Positions 24,928 through 36,636 of a stretch of 64,000 bases of DNA are shown here, piece by piece. Position numbers and translations under genes: made by a program. The notes under the pieces are model-generated. The model saw only the letters and a program-made list of their open reading frames with translations, ran no database searches and had not been told where the DNA came from. Within the stretch, counting starts at the first letter, position 1. Every line of letters starts with the position of its first letter. Origin of the DNA: Calliopsis andreniformis (lineage: Eukaryota; Arthropoda; Insecta; Hymenoptera; Andrenidae); NCBI RefSeq assembly GCF_051401765.1, contig NW_027480531.1, positions 1,054,001 through 1,118,000 of the forward strand, in the 5' to 3' direction.

Positions 24928-27397
24928 TATTGAGGATTGAGGATTGAAGATTGAGGATTGAAGATTGAGGATTGAGGATTGAGGATTGAGGATTGAGAAT
25001 AGAGGATTGAAGATTGAGGATTGGTGTTTAAGGATTGACGATTGAGGATTGAGTATTGAGGATTGAGGATTGAGGATTGAGGATTGAGCATTGAGTATTG
25101 AGGATTGAGGATTGAGGATTGAAGATTGAGGATTGGATATTGAGGAGTGACGAATTAGGCTTGAGGATTGAGGATTGAGGATTGAGGATTGAAGGTTGAG
25201 GATTGAGGATTGAGGATAGAGGATTGAGGATTGAATATTGAGGATTGGGGACTGAGTGTTGAGGGTTGATGATTGAAAATTGAGGATTGGGTATTGAGGA
25301 TTGAGGATTGAGGATTGTGGATTGAGGATTGAGGATTGAGGATTGAGGATTGAGGATTGAAGGTTGAATATTGATGAATGAAGATTGAGGATTGAGGGTT
25401 GTGGATTGCGGACGAGGACTGAGGGCTGAGTATTGATGTTTGAGGTCTGAGGATTGAGAATTGCGGATTGAGAGTTGAGGATTGAGGATTGAGGATTGAA
25501 GATTGAGAATTGTGTGTTGAGGATTGAAGAATGAGGATTGAGGATTGAGGATTGAAGATTGAGGGTTGAAGATTGATTATTGAGGATTGAAGATTGAGGA
25601 TTGCGGATTGAGTATTGAGGATTGAGGATTGAGGATTGCAGATTGAGTATTGAGGATTGAAGATTGAGGATTGAGGATAGAGGATTGAGGATTGAGGTTT
25701 GAGGATTGAGGATTGAAGGTTGAGTATTGAGTATTGAAGATTGAGGATTGGGGATTGAGGATTGAGGATTGAGGATTGAAGATTGAGGATTGAGGATTGA
25801 AGATTGAGGATCGGGAATTGAGGATTGACAATTGATTGTTGAGGACTGAGGGCTGAAGGTTGAGGATTCAGGATTGAGGATTCGGTATTGAGGTTTCAGG
25901 ACTGAGGATTGAGGGTTGAGGATTGAGGATTGAGGATTGAGGATTTGGGATTGAGGATTGAGGATTGATGATTGAGGATTGAGGATTGAGGATTGAAGAT
26001 TGAGTATTGCGTATTTAAGATTGAGGATTGAGGATTAAGGATTGAGGATTGAGAATTGAGGATTGAGGATTGAGAATTGAAGATTGAGGATTGGGTATTG
26101 AGGAGTGACGAATTAGGCTTGAGGATTGAGGATTCAGGATTGAGGATTGAGGATTGAAGATTGAGGATTGGGGACTGAGGATTGAAGATTGAGGATTGAG
26201 GACTGAGGATTGAGGATTGAGGATTTAGGATTGAAGATTCAGTATTGAGGATTGAAGATTGAGAATTGAGGATTGAGGATTGAACATTGAGGACTGAGTG
26301 TTGAGGGTTGAGTGATGAGAATTGATGTTTGTGGATGGAGATTTGAAGATTGCAGATTGAGGATTGAGTATTGAAAGCTGTGAATAGGGTTTATTCTATT
26401 GAGGATTGAGGATTGACAACTGATTGTTGAGGACTGAGGGCTGCACATTGAGGATTCAGGATTGAGGATTCGGGATTGAGGTTTGAGGACCGAGGATTGT
26501 GGGTTGAGGATTGAGGATTGAGGATTGACGATTGAGGATTGAGGATTGAGAATGGAGGATTGAAGAGAGAGGACTGAGTGTTGAGGATTGAGTATTGAGA
26601 ATTGATGTTTGAGGATTGAGATTTGATTATTGAATATTGTGGATTGAGTATTGATACATGAGAATTCAGGATATTCTATTGAGTATTGAGAATTGAGGAT
26701 TGATGGTTGGGTATTGAGGATTGATGGTTGAGGGTTGTGTGATGAATATTGAGGATTGATTATTGAGGATTGAGGATTGAGGATTGAGGATTGAAGATTG
26801 AGTATTGATGATTGAAGACTGAGGATTGAGGGTTGAGGTTTGAGGATTGAGGACGAGGACTGACGGTTGAGGATTGAGGCTTGAGGATTGGTGATTGAGG
26901 ATTGAGGACTGAGGATTGGGGATTGAGGATTGAGCATTGAGGATTGGAGATTGAGGACTGGGGATTGAGGATTGAAGATTGAGGATTAAGGATTGGTGAT
27001 TGGGGATTGAGGATCTAGGATTGGAGATTGATTATTGAGGATTGAAGATTGAGGACTGAGGATTGAGGATTGAGAATTGAGAATTGAGGACAAGGACTGA
27101 GGATTGAGGATTGAGGTTTGAGGTATGAGGATTCAGGATTGAGGATTGAGGATTGAGGATTGAGGATTGAGGATTGAGGATTGAGGATTGAGTATTGAGG
27201 ATGAGGGTTGAGGGTTGAGGATTGAGGTTTGATGAATAAGTACTGAGGATTGAGGATTGAGGATTGACGATTGAAGGTTGAATATTGATGATTGAAGATC
27301 GAGGATTGAGGATTGAGGGTTGTGGATTGAGGACGAGGACTGAGGGTTGGGTATTGATGCTTGAGGTCTGAGGATTGAGGATTGAGGATTGAGGAGT
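24928..27397 (+). repeat. 2,669-bp higher-order repeat, copy 3, cut short (b-c)
   Basis: Landmarks b 26390 and c 26670, again +2,669. The copy breaks at about 27397: instead of GAGTATTGAGTCTTG, the sequence after GCAGATTGAG returns to the b upstream flank found at about 25638. The same break occurs at about 16186, so it arose once and was then carried in the 3.9-kb copy shared with 13.5-17.4 kb. Confidence 0.88.
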
Positions 27398-28805
27398 GCA
27401 GATTGAGTATTGAGGATTGAAGATTGAGGATTGAGGATAGAGGATTGAGGATTGAGGTTTGAGGATTGAGGATTGAAGGTTGAGTATTGAGTATTGAAGA
27501 TTGAGGATTGGGGATTGAGGATTGAGGATTGAGGATTGAAGATTGAGGATTGAGGATTGAAGATTGAGGATCGGGAATTGAGGATTGACAATTGATTGTT
27601 GAGGACTGAGGGCTGAAGGTTGAGGATTCAGGATTGAGGATTCGGTATTGAGGTTTCAGGACTGAGGATTGAGGGTTGAGGATTGAGGATTGAGGATTGA
27701 GGATTTGGGATTGAGGATTGAGGATTGATGATTGAGGATTGAGGATTGAGGATTGAGGATTGAAGATTGAGTATTGAGTATTTAAGATTGAGGATTGAGG
27801 ATTAAGGATTGAGGATTGAGAATTGTGGATTGAGGATTGAGGATTGAAGATTGAGGATTGGGTATTGAGGAGTGACGAATTAGGCTTGAGGATTGAGGAT
27901 TCAGGATTGAGGATTGAGGATTGAAGATTGAGGATTGGGGACTGAGGATTGAAGATTGAGGATTGAGGACTGAGGATTGAGGATTGAGGATTTAGGATTG
28001 AAGATTCAGTATTGAGGATTGAAGATTGAGAATTGAGGATTGAGGATTGAACATTGAGGACTGAGTGTTGAGGGTTGAGTGATGAGAATTGATGTTTGTG
28101 GATGGAGATTTGAAGAATGCAGATTGAGGATTGAGTATTGAAAGCTGTGAATTGGGTTTATTCTATTGAGGATTGAGGATTGACAACTGATTGTTGAGGA
28201 CTGAGGGCTGCACATTGAGGATTCAGGATTGAGGATTCAGGATTGAGGTTTGAGGACCGAGGATTGTGGGTTGAGGATTGAGGATTGAGGATTGACGCTT
28301 GAGGATTGAGGATTGAGAATGGAGGATTGAAGAGAGAGGACTGAGTGTTGAGGATTGAGTATTGAGAATTGATGTTTGAGGATTGAGATTTGATTATTGA
28401 ATATTGTGGATTGAGTATTGATACATGAGAATTCAGGATATTCTATTGAGTATTGAGAATTGAGGATTGATGGTTGGGTATTCAGGATTGATGGTTGAGG
28501 GTTGTGTGATGAATATTGAGGATTGAGGATTGAGGATTGAGGATTGAGGATTGAGGATTGAAGATTGAGTATTGATGATTGAAGACTGAGGATTGAGGGT
28601 TGAGGTTTGAGGATTGAGGACGAGGACTGACGGTTGAGGATTGAGGCTTGAGGATTGGTGATTGAGGATTGAGGACTGAGGATTGGGGATTGAGGATAGA
28701 GCATTGAGGATTGGAGATTCAGGACTAGGATTGAGGATTGAAGATTGAGGATTAAGGATTGGTGATTGGGGATTGAGGATCTATGATTGGAGATTGATTA
28801 TTGAG
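27398..28805 (+). repeat. Partial 2.7-kb unit carrying a b-c pair
   Basis: Landmarks b 28157 and c 28437. The sequence equals the part of the 2,669-bp unit that starts at GCAGATTGAG (25638), at +1,760, rising to +1,767 after one extra heptamer near 27760. It is the partner of 16186-17399 in the 11,212-bp copy. Near 28725 one 2-bp loss (GGACTAGGATTG instead of GGACTGGGGATTG) breaks the local 7-bp phase; I saw this change nowhere else. Confidence 0.8.
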
Positions 28806-30147
28806 GATTGAAGATTGAGGATTGAGGATTGAGGATTGAGGATTGAGGATTGAAGGTTGAGTATTGAGGATTGAAGGTTGAGGATTGAGGACTGAGGACT
28901 GAGGATTGAGGATTGAAGAATGAGGATTGAGGTTTGAGGATTGAGGATTGAAGATTGAGGGTTGGAGGTTGAGTATTGAGGATTGAAGATTGAGGATTGA
29001 GGATTTAGGATTGAGGATTGAGGACTGAGGATTGAGGGTAGAGGATTGAGGATTGAGGACTGAGGATTGAGGATTGAGGATTGAGTATTGAGGATTGAAG
29101 ATTGAGGATTGGGGACGGAGTGTTGAGGGTTAAGTGATGAGAATTGATGTTTGTGGATGGAGATTTGAAGATTGCAGATTGAGGATTGAGTATTGAAAGC
29201 TGTGAATTGGGGTTATTCTATTGAGGATTGAGGATTGACAACTGATTGTTGAGGACTGAGGGCTGCACATTGAGGATTCAGGATTGAGGATTCGGGATTG
29301 AGGTTTGAGGACCGAGGATTGTGGGTTGAGGATTGAGGATTGAGGATTGACGCTTGAGGATTGAGGATTGAGAATGGAGGATTGAAGAGAGAGGACTGAG
29401 TGTTGAGGATTGAGTATTGAGAATTGATGTTTGAGGATTGAGATTTGATTATTGAATATTGTGGATTGAGTATTGATCCATGAGAATTCAGGATATTCTA
29501 TTGAGTATTGAGAATTGAGGATTGATGGTTGGGTATTGAGGATTGATGGTTGAGGGTTGTGTGATGAATATTGAGGATTGAGGATTGAGGATTGAGGATT
29601 GAGGATTGAGGATTGAAGATTGAGTATTGATGATTGAATACTGAGGATTGAGGGTTGAGGTTTGAGGATTGAGGACGAGGACTGACGGTTGAGGATTGAG
29701 GCTTGAGGATTGGTGATTGAGGATTGAGGACTGAGGATTGGGGATTGAGGATTGAGCATTGAGGATTGGAGATTGAGGACTGGGGATTGAGGATTGAAGA
29801 TTGAGGATTAAGGATTGGTGATTGGGGATTGAGGATCTAGGATTGGAGATTGATATTGAGGATTGAAGATTGAGTATTGAGGCTTGAAGATTGACGATTG
29901 AGGATTGAGGGTTGAAGATTGATTATTGAGGATTGAAGATTGAGGATTGAGGATTGAGGATTGAGGATTGAGGATTGAGGATTGCAGATTGAGTATTGAG
30001 GATTGAAGGTTGAGGATTGAGGATAGAGGATTGAGGATTGAGGATTGAGGATTGAGGATTGAAGGTTGAGTATTGAGTATTGAAGATTGAGGATTGGGGA
30101 TTGAGGATTGAGGATTGAGGATTGAAGATTGAGGATTGAGGATTGAA
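28806..30147 (+). repeat. a/b hybrid block: a-flank joined to b core, then c
   Basis: The left part (GGGACGG, then GGGTTAAG at about 29125) is the leader of an a core, but the core that follows reads as type b (GATGGAG, landmark 29212, GTTATTC), then c at 29492. Compared with 32.4-33.6 kb the offset is 3,476 bp before the join and 3,798 bp after it. The difference, 322 bp, is exactly the normal a-b spacing. The block is therefore a deletion by exchange between an a core and a b core, with the crossover at about 29135-29157. Confidence 0.85.
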
Positions 30148-32365
30148 GATTGAGGATCGGGAATTGAGGATTGACGATTGAGGATTGAGTATTGAGGATT
30201 GAGAACTGAGGATTGAGGATTGAAGATTGAGTATTGAGGATTGAAGATTGTTGACTGAGTGTTGAGGGTTGAGTGATGAGAATTGATGTTTGTGGATTGA
30301 GATTTGAAGATTGAAGAATGGGGATTGAGTATTGAATACTGTGAATTGAGGATATTCTATTGAGGATTGAGGATTGACAATTGATTGTTGAGGACTGAGG
30401 GCTGAAGGTTGAGGATTCAGGATTGAGGATTCGGTATTGAGGTTTCAGGACTGAGGATTGAGGGTTGAGGATTGAGGATTGAGGATTGAGGATTTGGGAT
30501 TGAGGATTGAGGATTGATGATTGAGGATTGAGGATTGAGGATTGAGGATTGAAGATTGAGGATTGAGGATTGAGGATTGAGGATTGAGAATAGAGGATTG
30601 AAGATTGAGGATTGAGGATTGAGTATTGAGGATTGAGGATTGAGGATTGAGGATTGAGTATGGAGTATTGAGGATTGAGGATTGAGGATTGAAGATTGAG
30701 GATTGGATATTGAGGAGTGACGAATTAGGCTTGAGGATTGAGGATTGAGGATTGAGGATTGCAGATTGAGTATTGATGATTGAAGATTGAGGATTGAGGA
30801 TTGAGGATTGAGGATTGAGGACTGAGGATTGAGGATTGAGGATTGAAGATTGAGTATTGAGGATTGAAGATTGAGGATTGAGGATTGAGGATTGAGGATT
30901 GAGAATAGAGGATTGAAGATTGAGGATTGGTGTTTGAGGATTGACGATTGAGGATTGAGTATTGAGGATTGAGGATTGAGGATTGAGGATTGAGTATTGA
31001 GTATTGAGGACTGAGGATTGAGGATTGAGGATTGAACATTGATTACTGAGTGTTGAGGGCTGAGTGGTGAGAATTGATGTTTCTCGATAGAGATTTGAAG
31101 ATTGCAGATTGAGCATTGAGTATTGAAAGCTGTGAATTCAGGATATTCTATTGAGGACTGAGGGTTGACAACCGATTGTTGAGGACTGAAGGCTGAAGCT
31201 TGAGGATTCAGGACTGAGTACTCAGAATTGAGGTTTGAGGACTGAGGATTGAGGATTAAAGATTGAGTATTGAGGATTGAAGATTGAGGATTGAGGATTG
31301 AGTATCGAGGATTGAGGATTGAGGATGAGGGCTGAGGGTTGAGGATTGAGGTTTGAGGACTGAGGACTGAGGATTGAGGATTGAGAATTGAGGATTGAGG
31401 ATTGAGGATTGAAGATTCAGAATTGGGTATTGAGGATTCAAGAATGAGGATAGAGGATTGAGGATTGAGGACTGAGGATTGAAGATTGAGTATTGAGGAT
31501 TGAAGCCTGACGATTGAGGATTGAGAATTGAGGATTGAGTATTGAGCATTGAGGATTGCAGATTGAGCATTGAGGATTGAAGTTTGAGGATTGAGGATCG
31601 CGGATTGAGGATTGAGGATTGAATATTGAGGATTGGGGACTGAGTGTTGAGGGTTTAGTGATGAGAATTGATGTTTGTGGATAGAGGTTTGAATATTGCA
31701 GATTGGGTATTGAGTATTGAAAACTGTGGATTGAGGATATTCTGTTGAGGATTGAGGATTGACAACTGATCGTTGTGGACTGAGGGCTGAATGTTGAGGA
31801 TTCAGGACTGAGGACTCGGAATTGAGAATTGAGCACTGAGGATTGAGGATTAATGATTGAGTATTGAGGATTGATGATTGAGGATTGAGGACTGAGGATT
31901 GAGGATTGAGAATTGAGGATTGAGGATTGAGGATTGAAAATTGGGAATTGGGTATTGAGGATTGAAGAATGAGGATTGAGTATTGAGGATTGAAGAATGA
32001 GTATTGAGGATTGAAGACTGAGGATTGAGGATAGAGGATTGAGGATAGGGGATTGAAGATTGAGTATTGAGTCTTGAAGATTGACGATTGAGGATTGAGA
32101 ATTGAGGATTGAGCATTGAGGATTGAGGATTCAAGGTTGAGCATTGAGCATTGAAGGTTGAGGATTGAGGATTGAGGATAGAGGATTGAGGATTGAATAT
32201 TGAGGATTGGGGACTGAGTGTTGAGGGTTGATGATTGAAAATTGAGGATTGGGTATTGAGGATTGAGGATTGAGAATTGTGGATTGAGGATTGAGGATTG
32301 AGGATTGAGGATTGAGGATTGAAGGTTGAACATTGATGAATGAAGATTGAGGATTGAAGATTGAG
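30148..32365 (+). repeat. f-d-e block, second copy (12,748-bp offset)
   Basis: Landmarks f 30351, d 31142 and e 31736 match 17603, 18394 and 18988. The e core here reads GATCGTTG near 31769, a private change. On the right the block joins, at about 32365, directly into the leader of an a core, whereas the first copy joins the 2,669-bp family. The same module therefore sits in two different contexts. Confidence 0.88.
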
Positions 32366-34129
32366 GATTGAGGACTGAGGATTGAGGATTGAAGAATGAG
32401 GATTGAGGATTGAGGATTGAGGATTGAAGATTGAGGGTTGGAGGTTGAGTATTGAGGATTGAAGATTGAGGATTGAGGATTTAGGATTGAGGATTTAGGA
32501 CTGAGGATTGAGGGTAGAGGATTGAGGATTGAGGACTGAGGATTGAGGATTGAGGATTGAGTATTGAGGATTGAAGATTGAGGATTGGGGACGGAGTGTT
32601 GAGGGTTAAGTGATGAGAATTGATGTTTGTGGATAGAGATTTGAAGATTGCAGATTGAGTATTGAGTATTGAAAACTGTGAATTAATGATGTTGTATTGA
32701 GGATTGAGGATTGACAACTGATTGTTGATGACTGAGGGCTGAAGATTGAGGATTCAGGATTGAGGATTGAGGATTGAAGATTGAGGATTGGGGACTGAGG
32801 ATTGAAGATTGAGGATTGAGGACTGAGGATTGAGGATTGAGGATTTAGGATTGAAGATTCAGTATTGAGGATTGAAGATTGAGAATTGAGGATTGAGGAT
32901 TGAACACTGAGGACTGAGTGTTGAGGGTTGAGTGATGAGAATTGATGTTTGTGGATGGAGATTTGAAGATTGCAGATTGAGGATTGAGTATTGAAAGCTG
33001 TGAATTGGGGTTATTCTATTGAGGATTGAGGATTGACAACTGATTGTTGAGGACTGAGGGCTGCACATTGAGGATTCAGGATTGAGGATTCGGGATTGAG
33101 GTTTGAGGACCGAGGATTGTGGGTTGAGGATTGAGGATTGAGGATTGACGCTTGAGGATTGAGGATTGAGAATGGAGGATTGAAGAGAGAGGACTGAGTG
33201 TTGAGGATTGAGTATTGAGAATTGATGTTTGAGGATTGAGATTTGATTATTGAATATTGTGGATTGAGTATTGATCCATGAGAATTCAGGATATTCTATT
33301 GAGTATTGAGAATTGAGGATTGATGGTTGGGTATTGAGGATTGATGGTTGAGGGTTGTGTGATGAATATTGAGGATTGAGGATTGAGGATTGGGGATTGA
33401 GGATTGAGGATTGAAGATTGAGTATTGATGATTGAATACTGAGGATTGAGGGTTGAGGTTTGAGGATTGAGGACGAGGACTGACGGTTGAGGATTGAGGC
33501 TTGAGGATTGGTGATTGAGGATTGAGGACTGAGGATTGGGGATTGAGGATTGAGCATTGAGGATTGGAGATTGAGGACTGGGGATTGAGGATTGAAGATT
33601 GAGGATTAAGGATTGGTGATTGGGGATTGAGGATCTAGGATTGGAGATTGATATTGAGGATTGAAGATTGAGAATTGAGGATTGAGGATTGAGGATTGAG
33701 GATTGAGGATTGAGGATTGAGGATTGAGTATTAAGGATGAGGGTTGAGGGTTGAGGATTGAGGTTTGAGGAATAAGGACTGAGGATTGAGGATTGAGGAT
33801 TGACGATTGAAGGTTGAATATTGATGATTGAATATTGAGGATTGAGGATTGAGGGTTGTGGATTGAGGACGAGGACTGAGGGTTGGGTATTGATGCTTGA
33901 GGTCTGAGGATTGAGGATTGAGGATTGCGAATTGAGGATTGAGGATTGTGGATTGAAGATTGAGGATTTGGTATTGAGGATTGAAGAATGAGGATTGAGG
34001 ATTGAGGATTGACGATTGAGGATTGAAGGTTGAGTATTGAGTATTGAAGATTGAGGATTGGGGATTGAGGATTGAGGATTGAGGATTGAAGATTGAGTAT
34101 TGAGTATTTAAGATTGAGGATTGAGGACT
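32366..34129 (+). repeat. a-b-c block matching copy 2 of the 5.6-kb unit
   Basis: Landmarks a 32688, b 33010 and c 33290 match 6211, 6533 and 6813 at a constant 26,477 bp. Similarity runs to about 34110. It shares GGGTTAAG (near 32605) only with the a/b hybrid block at 29.1 kb, so these two are closest relatives. A private GATTGGGG lies near 33389 and a TATTAAG near 33729. Confidence 0.85.
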
Positions 34130-34310
34130 GAGGGTTGTGGATTGAGGACGAGGACTGAGGGTTGGGTATTGATGCTTGAGGTCTGAGGATTGAGGATTGA
34201 GGATTGCGAATTGAGGATTGAGGATTGTGGATCGAAGATTGAGGATTTGGTATTGAGGATTGAAGAATGAGGATTGAGGATTGAGGATTGACGATTGAGG
34301 ATTGAAAATT
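33851..34310 (+). repeat. 279-bp local tandem duplication
   Basis: GAGGGTTGTGG begins at 33851 and again at 34130, and the following variant order (GACGAG 6-mer, TGATGCTTGAGG, GCGAATTGAGG, GATTTGGTATTG) repeats for about 180 bp. The period of 279 bp equals 40 slots with one 6-mer. The second copy has GATCGAAG at 34231, where the first has GATTGAAG; that change also occurs at 36411, so the mosaic at 36.3 kb derives from the second copy. Confidence 0.8.
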
Positions 34311-36636
34311 GAGTTTTGAGGGTTGAAGATTGAGGATTGAGGATTGAGGATTGAGGATTGAGGATTGAAGGTTGAGTACTGAGGATTGAAGATTGAGGAT
34401 TGAGGATTGAGGACTGAGGATTGAGGATTGAAGATTGAGTATTGAGGATTGAGGATTGAGGATTGAGGATTTAGGATTGAAGATTGAGGATTGGGTATTG
34501 AGGATTGAACATTCAGGATTGAGGATTGAGGATAGAGGATTGAGGATTGAGGATTGAAGATTGAATATTGATGATTGAAGGTTGAGGATTGAGGATTGAG
34601 GGTTGTGGATTGCGGATGAGGACTGAGGGTTGGGTATTGATGTCTGAGGTCTGAGGATTGAGGATTGAGGATTGAGGATTGAATATTGAGGATTGGGGAC
34701 TGAGTGTTGAGGGTTGATGATTGAAAATTGAGGATTGGGTATTGAGGATTGAGGATTGAGGATTGAAGATTGAGGATTGAGGATTGAAGATTGAGGATCG
34801 GGAATTGAGTATTGACGATTGAGGATTGAGTATTGAGGATTGAGAACTGAGGATTGAGGATTGAAGATTGAGTATTGAGGATTGAAGATTGTTGACTGGG
34901 TGTTGAGGGTTGAGTGATGAGAATTGATGTTTGTGGATTGAGATTTGAAGATTGAAGAATGGGGATTGAGTATTGAATACTGTGAATTGAGGATATTCTA
35001 TTGAGGATTGAGGATTGACAATTGATTGTTGAGGACTGAGGGCTGAAGGTTGAGGATTCAGGATTGAGGATTCGGTATTGAGGTTTCAGGACTGAGGATT
35101 GAGGGTTGAGGATTGAGGATTGAGGATTGAGGATTTGGGATTGAGGATTGAGGATTGATGATTGAGGATTGAGGATTGAGGATTGAGGATTGAATATTCA
35201 GTATTGAGTATTTAAGATTGAGGATTGAGGATTAAGGATTGAGGATTGAGAATTGAGGATTGAGGATTGAGGATTGAAGATTGAGGATTGGGTATTGAGG
35301 AGTGACGAATTAGGCTTGAGGATTGAGGATTGAGGATTGAGGATTGCAGATTGAGTACTGAGGATTGAAGATTGAGGATTGAGGATTGAGGATTGAGGAT
35401 TGAGGACTGAGGATTGAGGATTGAGGATTCAAGGGTGAGCATTGAGGATTGAAGGTTGAGGATTGAGGATTGAGGATAGAGGATTGAGGATTGAATATTA
35501 GGATTGGGGACTGAGTGTTGAGGGTTGATGATTGAAAATTGAGGATTGGGTATTGAGGATTGAGGATTGAGGATTGTGGATTGAGGATTGAGGATTGAGG
35601 ATTGAGGATTGAGGATTGAAGGTTGAATATTGATGAATGAAGATTGAGGATTGAGGGTTGGGGATTGAGGATTGAAAATAGAGGATTTGGTATTGAGGAT
35701 TGAAGAATGAGGATTGAGGATTGAGGATTGACGGTTGAGGATTAAGGATTGAGTTTTGAGGATTGAAGATTGAGGATTGAGGATTGAGGATTGAGGATTG
35801 AGGATTGAAGGTTGAGTATTGAGGATTGAAGGTTGAGGATTGAGGATTGAGGACTGAGGATTGAGGATTGAAGTTTGAGGATTGAAGATTGAATTTTGAT
35901 GATTGAAGATTGAGGATTGAGGATTGAGGGTTATGGATTGCGGTAGAGGACTGAGGGTAGGGTATTGATGTCTGATGTCTGAGGATTGAGGATTGAGGAT
36001 TGAGTACAGAGGATTGAGGATTGAGGATTGAAGATTGAGGATTGGGTGATGAGGATTGAAGAATGAGGATAGAGGATTGAGGATTGAAGATTGAGGGTTG
36101 AAGATTGAGTATTGAGGATTGAGGATTGAGTATTGAGGATTGAAGATTCAGGATTGAGGATTGAGGATAGAGGATTGAGGATTGAGGACTGAGGATTGAG
36201 GATTGAAGGTTGACTATTGAGGTTTGATGAATAAGGACTGAGGATTGAGGATTGAGGATTGACGATTGAAGGTTGAATATTGATGATTGAAGATTGAGGA
36301 TTGAGGATTGAGGATTGTGGATTGAGGACGAGGACTGAGTGTTGGGTATTGATGCTTGAGGTCTGAGGATTGAGGATTGAGGATTGCGAATTGAGGATTG
36401 AGGATTGTGGATCGAAGATTGAGGATTTGGTATTGAGGATTGAAGAATGAGGATTGAGGATTGACGATTGACGATTGAGGATTGAAAATTGAGTTTTGAG
36501 GGTTGAAGATTGAGGATTGAGGATTGAAGATTGAGTATTGAGGATTGAGGATTGAGGATTGAGGATTTAGGATTGAAGATTGAGGATTGGGTATTGAGGA
36601 TTGAACATTCAGGATTGAGGATTGAGGATTGAACAT
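34311..36636 (+). repeat. Mosaic region with a single f core
   Basis: Only one full core (f, landmark 34992) lies in 2.3 kb. The rest is a patchwork of short pieces: an element with GTTGATGATTGAAAATTG at about 34705 and 35525, a piece of the a-leader near 35690-35870, and a piece near 36310-36600 that repeats 34130-34500 at +2,180. Private breaks include GAATATTAGG near 35497 (one base lost) and GCGGTAGAGG near 35940. The d core expected after f comes only after 1,747 bp. This looks like the most rearranged part of the left domain. Confidence 0.7.

Noticed and set aside
19618..27397. The 2,669-bp unit as a transposable element
   Set aside because: It has no terminal repeats, target-site duplications or coding capacity; its ends are ordinary heptamer slots, and its copies are in tandem.
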